Shown: positions 33,348 through 40,160 of the stretch, piece after piece
Numbering within the stretch: the stretch's first letter is position 1
Layout of the letters: each line of letters starts with the position of its first letter
From: Comamonas sp.
Lineage (GTDB): Bacteria; Pseudomonadota; Gammaproteobacteria; Burkholderiales; Burkholderiaceae_C
DNA: 40,160 nt
Assembly (NCBI GenBank): GCA_015478895.1
Contig: JADMKK010000009.1
Span: 1 to 40,160, forward strand
Reading direction: 5' to 3'
The notes under the pieces: generated by a model
The model's input: only the letters and a program-made list of their open reading frames with translations
Told to the model about the DNA's origin: nothing
The model's database searches: none
Translations under genes and position numbers: made by a program

Positions 33348-34682
33348 TTAACCAGCTTGTGCTGCGTCTGCTAACTGCTGTGCAAAACGTTGTGCGAGCG
33401 CTTCATCACGCGCTTCAACCATAACGCGCAGCAGAGGCTCGGTGCCACTGGCGCGAATCAAAATACGGCCAGTTTCACCCAGTTGCTGTGTGATGTCCGT
33501 TTGAGCTTGCGCCAGCAAATGGTTGGTTTTCCAATCTTGTTCAGGAGTCAGGCGAACATTGATAAGAACTTGCGGAAACAGCGTCAGTTTGCTGAGTAAC
33601 TGATTTAAGGTTTTGCTACTGCGCACGCAGCATTGCAGCACTTGCAAAGCACTGACCAAACCATCGCCTGTGGTGTGCTTATCCAGCGTCAGCAAATGGC
33701 CTGAGCTTTCTCCGCCGATTTGCCAACCTTTGTCTTTCAAGGTTTCCAGTACGTAGCGATCACCCACTTTGGCGCGCATGAAATCCACGCCATCCTGCTT
33801 GAGTGCGACTTCTACCGCCATATTGGTCATCAATGTACCTACGGCGCCAGCCACGCTGTCACCGCGCTGCAATCGGTCTTGAACCATCAAATACATCAAC
33901 TCGTCACCGTTGTATATACGGCCGGTATCGTCCACCATCAGCAAACGGTCGGCGTCGCCATCCAAAGCGATACCGTAATGCGCATGGTTAGCGCGGACAG
34001 AAAGTGCCAAAGCTTCAGGATGGGTAGCGCCGACACCATCGTTGATGTTCAAACCGTCAGGCTCGCAGCCAATACATATGACTTCTGCGCCCAATTCATG
34101 CAGGACTTTAGGCGCAATATGGTAGGCCGCACCATGGGCTGCATCCACCACAATCCGCAGTCCGTGCAGCGACAAGTCATTGTCAAAAGTGCTTTTGCAG
34201 AACTCAATGTAGCGGCCTGCCGCATCATCCAGCCGGCGTGTCTTTCCCAATGCGGCGGATTCCACCCATTGGGGTACTTCTTCCAAGGCGGCTTCTACTG
34301 CTTCCTCCCAAGCATCATCCAGCTTGGTACCTTGTGCACTGAAAAACTTGATGCCGTTGTCGTAATAGGGGTTGTGGCTTGCGCTGATGACAACCCCCAA
34401 ACTGGCCCTCTGAGTGCGTGTGAGATATGCCACTCCCGGAGTGGGCAGGGGGCCGAGCAAAATAACATCCACCCCTGCAGCATTAAAACCAGCCTCCATG
34501 GCTGCTTCGAGCATATAGCCAGAAATACGGGTGTCCTTGCCAATCAAGACCGTAGGGCGCTCTTGCGTTTTTTTAAGAACGCGGCCTACGGCATGTGCCA
34601 AGCGCAGGGCGAAATCAGGGTTGATCACCGATTGACCGACTTTGCCTCGAATACCGTCGGTGCCGAAATATTTGCGCCCCAT
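33348..34682 (-). CDS. glmM: Phosphoglucosamine mutase
   Basis: This enzyme converts glucosamine-6-phosphate to glucosamine-1-phosphate for UDP-GlcNAc, peptidoglycan and lipopolysaccharide. The 444-residue protein (E. coli 445) begins [12 protein letters not shown]. It has the phosphoserine loop [12 protein letters not shown] with Ser102, the metal-binding DGDADR, and the C-terminal phosphate-binding [15 protein letters not shown] start at 34682 after AAGGAAAAG; a longer frame runs into folP. It is 16 bases after folP, the usual order for proteobacteria (ftsH-folP-glmM). Confidence 0.97.
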   Translation of the reverse strand: MGRKYFGTDGIRGKVGQSVINPDFALRLAHAVGRVLKKTQERPTVLIGKDTRISGYMLEAAMEAGFNAAGVDVILLGPLPTPGVAYLTRTQRASLGVVISASHNPYYDNGIKFFSAQGTKLDDAWEEAVEAALEEVPQWVESAALGKTRRLDDAAGRYIEFCKSTFDNDLSLHGLRIVVDAAHGAAYHIAPKVLHELGAEVICIGCEPDGLNINDGVGATHPEALALSVRANHAHYGIALDGDADRLLMVDDTGRIYNGDELMYLMVQDRLQRGDSVAGAVGTLMTNMAVEVALKQDGVDFMRAKVGDRYVLETLKDKGWQIGGESSGHLLTLDKHTTGDGLVSALQVLQCCVRSSKTLNQLLSKLTLFPQVLINVRLTPEQDWKTNHLLAQAQTDITQQLGETGRILIRASGTEPLLRVMVEARDEALAQRFAQQLADAAQAG

Positions 34683-34698
34683 GAAGCTTTTCCTTGTT

Positions 34699-35541
34699 TT
34701 ATGAGTGTACGCATTGTTGTTCTTGCATGGCCTGCCAAACAGACAAAGCTGCTTTGGTCTGTGCAACATCGTGTACGCGAACGATGCGTGCTCCACGCTC
34801 GACCGCCAGCAATGCGGCTGCCACGCTAGGAACCATACGTGCGCCGACCGCTAAACCCGTGACTTGTCCTAAGGAGCCTTTGCGCGACCAGCCTGCCAAA
34901 AGGGGAAAGTCTAGTGCCAGCAGCACCTCTTGGCGAGCTAACAACGCAAAATTTTGTTCAACGCTCTTGCCAAAGCCGATCCCGTAATCCCAAACAATGC
35001 GCTGGCGTGCAACGCCGCGTGCCATTAAAGCTTCAGATGCTCGGCGCAAAAAGTCACGTACCTGTGGCACGACATCACCTTGCATGTGCTGCAGGTGCAT
35101 GTTTTGGGGAGTTTGGTGCATGTGCATGATGCAGACGCCGCACTGGGGATGTCCGACCACCACATCTTCAGCGCCTGGCTGCCGCAAGCCCCATACATCG
35201 TTAATGATGTCTGCGCCTAAATCCAGAACCGCTTGCATGACTTGAGGTTTGTACGTATCAACAGAGATAGCAACTCCTAGCTTGACTGCTTCTTTCACCA
35301 CAGGCAGTACGCGCAGGAGTTCTTCATTCAGCGGTACTGCTGGCGAACCTGGGCGGGTCGATTCACCGCCAATATCCAAAATATCCGCGCCGTCTTTTAC
35401 TAACTGCTCGGCATGTACCAGTGCCTGCTGGCCTTGGTACCTGCCGCCATCTGAAAAAGAATCGGGCGTGTTATTGACAATGCCCATCACCAAAGGGCGT
35501 TGCAGATCGAGTAAAAAACGCGTGGTCTGCCATTGGGACAT
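34699..35541 (-). CDS. folP: Dihydropteroate synthase
   Basis: This enzyme joins 4-aminobenzoate to hydroxymethyl-dihydropterin diphosphate in folate synthesis and is the sulfonamide target. The 280-residue protein has the signatures [15 protein letters not shown] and [11 protein letters not shown]. It also has the substrate-binding blocks [19 protein letters not shown] and the closing [13 protein letters not shown]. The ATG at 35541 is preceded by GGAG at good spacing; a TTG twelve bases upstream overlaps that site. It lies 70 bases after ftsH and upstream of glmM on the minus strand. Confidence 0.97.
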   Translation of the reverse strand: MSQWQTTRFLLDLQRPLVMGIVNNTPDSFSDGGRYQGQQALVHAEQLVKDGADILDIGGESTRPGSPAVPLNEELLRVLPVVKEAVKLGVAISVDTYKPQVMQAVLDLGADIINDVWGLRQPGAEDVVVGHPQCGVCIMHMHQTPQNMHLQHMQGDVVPQVRDFLRRASEALMARGVARQRIVWDYGIGFGKSVEQNFALLARQEVLLALDFPLLAGWSRKGSLGQVTGLAVGARMVPSVAAALLAVERGARIVRVHDVAQTKAALSVWQAMQEQQCVHS

Positions 35542-35569
35542 TAGACACTCCAAATAATCTAAGGCTCAT

Positions 35570-35594
35570 GAAAAACGGGACACTAGGCCCCGTT
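35570..35594 (-). terminator. Weak hairpin between ftsH and folP
   Basis: On the minus strand AACGGG (35594-35589) pairs with CCCGTT (35579-35574), followed by TTTT. The six-base stem, inside a conserved operon, may attenuate rather than stop transcription. Confidence 0.5.
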
Positions 35595-35611
35595 AGATTG
35601 CTTGCGTAAAT

Positions 35612-37540
<1,929 letters not shown>

Positions 37541-37595
37541 GCGGGGCTCCAGAGGAAAAAAGGAGAAAACATACGCATGGGAACGTTATGTCCCC

Positions 37596-37623
37596 ATATG
37601 TGGTTCATTTTAGGTCTTTCAAG
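37596..37623 (-). promoter_or_regulatory. Sigma-32-like heat-shock promoter of ftsH
   Basis: On the minus strand CTTGAA (37623-37618), a 14-base spacer and CCACATAT (37603-37596) fit the heat-shock consensus CTTGAA, 13-15 bases, CCCCATNT. It lies in the 171-base gap between rlmE and ftsH. The rlmE-ftsH operon is heat-induced in E. coli; here ftsH would have its own internal promoter. Confidence 0.65.
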
Positions 37624-37711
37624 CGGTAGTGCCGAACCCTTATTCCTGCCAAGGCGATGGGAATCAAGGGTTTTCTGATGCAAAGGGCATTGTGGCCTGT
37701 CGCACATCGCT

Positions 37712-38365
37712 TTATTTCAGACCAATACCAATCAAAAAAGTCTCTGACGATTTATCACGTGAAGACTTGGGTTTGAGGGGCTTTACCAGTTTGAAATGCT
37801 GTCGGAAAAGCTTGATCAAATCGTCATAGCCGGGGCCATGAAACACTTTTGCGACCAACGCGCCCTCAGGCTTAAGGTGATGGATGGCAAAGTCCACGGC
37901 AAGTTCAATCAGATGTTCAACGCGTGCTCCGTCTGTGGTGCTGTTGCCTGAAAGATTCGGTGCCATGTCTGAAACTACCACATCCACCTGGCGGTCTTGC
38001 ACAACTTCTTTAAGTTGAGTGAGTACAGACTCTTCTCTAAAGTCGCCCTGGATATAGTGCACGCCTTCAATGGCTTCCATGGGTAGCAAGTCCAAGGAAA
38101 TGATGGCTCCATTCAAAGCACCAGCTGCTGCGCCTGCGGGTGACATGCGGCGGCGCAGATACTGGCTCCAGGCTCCGGGCGTGCAGCCCAAGTCGACGAC
38201 CACTTGGCCGGGCTTGATGAGTTTGAATGTTTCATCAATTTCTTTGAGTTTGTACGCGGCACGGGCGCGGTAACCGTCCTTTTGTGCGGCTTGTACATAA
38301 GGGTCGTTCAAGTGGGCATTGAGCCAATTCTTGTTGAGCTTCTTGCTTTTCGTTTTGATGTTCAT
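37712..38365 (-). CDS. rlmE: 23S rRNA 2'-O-methyltransferase (U2552)
   Basis: This enzyme methylates the A-loop of 23S rRNA late in large-subunit assembly, using S-adenosylmethionine. The 217-residue protein (E. coli 209) keeps the catalytic K-D-K-E tetrad: Lys39 in RARAAYKL, Asp132 in VVVSDMAPN, Lys172 in VAKVFHG and Glu207 in SSETFLIG. The cofactor loop is [18 protein letters not shown] precedes the ATG. It is upstream of ftsH and divergent from yhbY with only 32 bases between their starts, the usual proteobacterial order. Confidence 0.97.
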   Translation of the reverse strand: MNIKTKSKKLNKNWLNAHLNDPYVQAAQKDGYRARAAYKLKEIDETFKLIKPGQVVVDLGCTPGAWSQYLRRRMSPAGAAAGALNGAIISLDLLPMEAIEGVHYIQGDFREESVLTQLKEVVQDRQVDVVVSDMAPNLSGNSTTDGARVEHLIELAVDFAIHHLKPEGALVAKVFHGPGYDDLIKLFRQHFKLVKPLKPKSSRDKSSETFLIGIGLK

Positions 38366-38397
38366 CGCAAATTTCTTCCTGCCTCGATAATACGGGC

Positions 38398-38865
38398 ATG
38401 CCCCAAATTGATTTAACTCCCGCTGAGCGCCGGGAACACCGCGCCAACGCCCACCATCTCGACCCCGTGGTCATGATCGGTGGTGACGGCCTGACACCCG
38501 CCGTGCAGAACGAAATTGACAGCGCTTTGAACGCGCACGGCCTGATTAAGGTCCGCATGTTCGGCGATGATCGCGCAGCCCGTGAGCAGGTTTACCTGCG
38601 CCTGTGCGACGAACTCAATGCTGCCCCCATCCAGCACATCGGCAAGTTGCTGGTGCTGTGGCGCCCCATTCCCGACAAGGAAAAGGGGCTGGATGAAGAC
38701 CGCATGGCCGGCCCTCGCGACATCAAGCTGCTCAAGTTCGGCCGCGCTGGTAGCAAGCCCGAAGTCAAGCAAATCCGCGTGCTGGGCAATCAACGCCTGA
38801 CACAAGGTGGTTTGATCAAGCGCGCCAAGAAGTCGGGCCCCAAGTCGGCCAAAAAAGGCCACTAA
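38398..38865 (+). CDS. yhbY: YhbY-family (CRM domain) RNA-binding ribosome assembly protein
   Basis: This small RNA-binding protein is linked to large ribosomal subunit assembly. The CRM domain fills residues 5-95 ([20 protein letters not shown], a GxxG-type MIGGDGLTP loop, [25 protein letters not shown]). At 155 residues it is longer than E. coli YhbY (97), with a basic C-terminal tail ([14 protein letters not shown]) that probably adds RNA affinity. Such tails are common in Burkholderiales. It is divergent from rlmE, also a ribosome assembly factor, so the two may share control. Confidence 0.93.
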   Translation: MPQIDLTPAERREHRANAHHLDPVVMIGGDGLTPAVQNEIDSALNAHGLIKVRMFGDDRAAREQVYLRLCDELNAAPIQHIGKLLVLWRPIPDKEKGLDEDRMAGPRDIKLLKFGRAGSKPEVKQIRVLGNQRLTQGGLIKRAKKSGPKSAKKGH

Positions 38866-38886
38866 GCATCCAGACTGCACCTGAGC

Positions 38887-39636
38887 ATGAGCACCACAAT
38901 TGCCACAACCCCTGAGCGCCACATCCTTTGCATGAAGTGGGGCACCAAGTATGGGCCGGAATACGTTAACCGGTTGTACGCCATGGTGCGCCGTCATCTC
39001 AGTGGTGATTTTCGCTTTGTCTGCCTGACCGACAACGCTGAAGGGATTCGTTCAGAGGTGGAATGCCTGCCCATTCCGTCTTTGGATCTGCCGCCAGGCA
39101 TTCCAGAGCGAGGCTGGACCAAGCTGACGACCTTCACCAAAGATCTGCATGGCCTTCAAGGAACTGCGCTGTTTCTGGATGTGGACGTGGTGATTACGGG
39201 CTCGCTGGATGATTTCTTTACCCATCCAGGTGAATTTCTGATTATTCATGACCACAAGCGCCCTTGGCGTGTGACGGGAAACTCTTCGGTCTACCGCTTT
39301 GAGCTGGGTGCGCACCCAGATGTGCTGGAGTACTTTCGCCGCCACTTTGATGAGATTCGCAAAGAGTTTCGCAATGAACAGGCCTATTTGTCGGATGTCA
39401 TTCACAAACAAGGCAAGCTCAAATACTGGCCTGCGGAGTGGTGTCCGAGCTTTAAGTACCATTGCATTCCGAGCTGGCCGACGAACTTCTGGAATCCGCC
39501 ATTCGTACCTGATAACGCACGCATTGTGATTTTTCATGGTGAGTGCAATCCGCCCGATGCGCTGGCAGGGCGCCGCAATCGACGTTTGCGCTTCATTAAG
39601 CCCGCAACATGGGTGGCTGAGCACTGGCGTGAATAA
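38887..39636 (+). CDS. Glycosyltransferase-like protein
   Basis: This 249-residue protein begins with HILCMKWGTKYGPEYVNRLY and FRFVCLTDNAEGI. ALFLDVDVVITGSLDDFF, with a DVD motif like the metal-binding DxD of GT-A fold (family 8-like) transferases, follows at about residues 94-112. A late IVIFHGECNPPDAL is like the conserved H-x-G near the C terminus of such enzymes. It has no signal peptide or membrane helix. The acceptor is unknown; surface polysaccharide is the usual role. It lies 21 bases after yhbY and may be co-transcribed. A strong terminator follows. Confidence 0.75.
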   Translation: MSTTIATTPERHILCMKWGTKYGPEYVNRLYAMVRRHLSGDFRFVCLTDNAEGIRSEVECLPIPSLDLPPGIPERGWTKLTTFTKDLHGLQGTALFLDVDVVITGSLDDFFTHPGEFLIIHDHKRPWRVTGNSSVYRFELGAHPDVLEYFRRHFDEIRKEFRNEQAYLSDVIHKQGKLKYWPAEWCPSFKYHCIPSWPTNFWNPPFVPDNARIVIFHGECNPPDALAGRRNRRLRFIKPATWVAEHWRE

Positions 39637-39656
39637 TTTTTTGAATCCTGTTGTAT

Positions 39657-39692
39657 AGCCCCTCTAAGGCCCGCGCCTGAGGGGCTTTTTTA
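39657..39692 (+). terminator. Rho-independent terminator after the glycosyltransferase-like gene
   Basis: AGCCCCTC (39657-39664) pairs perfectly with GAGGGGCT (39679-39686), followed by five more T. Confidence 0.85.
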
Positions 39693-39706
39693 TCGGTACG
39701 CATTTG

Positions 39707-39940
39707 ATGTCTGAACAAGATCAACCTCGAAATCCTTTACATGGCCTGACGCTAGAGCGCATGCTCACCGATCTGGTGGACTATTACGGTTGGGCCGAGT
39801 TGGGGGAGCGCATTCCGGTGCGGTGCTTCAATTTAGACCCCAGCATTTCTTCGAGTCTGCGGTTTTTGCGAAAAACGCCTTGGGCGCGAGAAAAGGTGGA
39901 GCAGCTTTACCTTTACACGCTGCGAAAAACTCAGCGCTAG
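39707..39940 (+). CDS. VF530-family (DUF2132) small protein
   Basis: This 77-residue protein matches the VF530 family almost throughout: [35 protein letters not shown] and [20 protein letters not shown]. The family has a small helical fold suggested to bind DNA; no cellular role is established. The start at 39707 is the only ATG before the conserved region apart from none in better context, and its ribosome site is weak. It lies 14 bases past the terminator of the previous gene, so its promoter must overlap that terminator or transcription reads through. Confidence 0.85.
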   Translation: MSEQDQPRNPLHGLTLERMLTDLVDYYGWAELGERIPVRCFNLDPSISSSLRFLRKTPWAREKVEQLYLYTLRKTQR

Positions 39941-40106
39941 CCGCGATGTTGCTGGGGGTGGATAGAGGGTTGAGACGTTATTTCTACCCATTTGCCAGGG
40001 AACTGATGGCGCTCATAGGAAATTACAAACAGGTAGGTAAATGAATCTGCAAAAATGCACAGATCCAGATTTCGCTTTCCCATGCCTGAAACCACGCTTT
40101 TTTCCG
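39941..40106. other. Gene-free stretch before the right edge
   Basis: An open frame crosses this stretch from inside the VF530 gene but shows no recognisable protein and is out of frame with it. I see no promoter, repeat or RNA gene. Confidence 0.5.
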
Positions 40107-40160
40107 CTAGGGTGTGTTCACGTTAATAGTTGACTACGTATGCAGGCGCTGACAATCCAG
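40107..40160 (+). mobile_element. Probable terminal end of an insertion sequence (partial)
   Basis: CTAGGGTGTGTTCACGTTA (40107-40125) repeats the inverted motif at the left edge with 17 of 19 matches. The element would begin at 40111, next to CTAG, and extend past the window; exactly 50 of its bases are seen, the same as at the left. The two differ after the motif, as the left and right ends of one element would. Its family is inferred to be IS5-like from the CTAG target only. Confidence 0.45.

Noticed and set aside
39790-40044. 84-codon open frame overlapping the VF530 gene
   Set aside because: It is out of frame with a convincing VF530 match and has no similarity of its own.

Overview
The window looks like a chromosomal segment of a betaproteobacterium of the order Burkholderiales, most likely family Comamonadaceae (Comamonas, Delftia or Acidovorax-like). 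This is judged from three things: the moderately GC-rich coding style; the gene order rlmE-ftsH-folP-glmM with yhbY divergent from rlmE; and the abundance of TRAP transporters, orphan Bug-type receptors and short intergenic palindromes containing TAGCTATCAAAA. I see no rRNA, tRNA, CRISPR array, prophage or complete insertion sequence. Both edges carry a near-identical 19-bp motif (36-54 and, inverted, 40107-40125) that looks like the terminal inverted repeat of an insertion element abutting CTAG. The window is therefore probably a contig bounded by two copies, or two ends, of one IS.

Layout. 1-300: IS end, repeat copy and terminator. 298-3231 (minus): TRAP transporter operon (dctQ-dctM-dctP), divergent from a LysR regulator (3481-4431). 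4760-7966: complete glutamate/aspartate ABC importer gltIJKL. 8142-9641 (minus): membrane-bound PAS-GGDEF diguanylate cyclase. 9807-10589 (minus): siderophore-interacting reductase with a Fur-box-like dyad, divergent from pyrC. 11875-14607: NYN-LOTUS protein, heat-shock protease HtpX and a proline-rich WXXGXW lipoprotein.

14661-25779 is the metabolic core. A LysR regulator reads divergently from an eight-gene operon: trifunctional-type hydratase/3-hydroxyacyl-CoA dehydrogenase, thiolase, a pair of acyl-CoA dehydrogenases (PimC/PimD type), a PaaG-like crotonase, a class III CoA-transferase and two Bug-type periplasmic receptors. It is followed by etfB-etfA, a DmdC-like acyl-CoA dehydrogenase and a nitronate monooxygenase-like flavoprotein (25909-30722). 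Together these form a coherent set: uptake receptor, CoA activation by transfer, dehydrogenation with electron transfer to ETF, hydration, oxidation and thiolysis. The best guess for the substrate is a dicarboxylic acid, by resemblance to the pimeloyl-CoA (pim) operon of Rhodopseudomonas.

31044-39940 is housekeeping: a DUF3014 protein, a GbsR/MarR regulator, rnk, glmM, folP, ftsH, rlmE, yhbY, a glycosyltransferase-like protein and a small VF530-family protein.

The most interesting non-gene signals are: the dispersed palindromic repeat family, which sits mainly in gaps of the beta-oxidation region and apparently once inside dctQ; sigma-32-like promoters in front of both ftsH and htpX; a perfect LysR-type dyad in front of the beta-oxidation operon; and a 22-bp tandem repeat upstream of the diguanylate cyclase.
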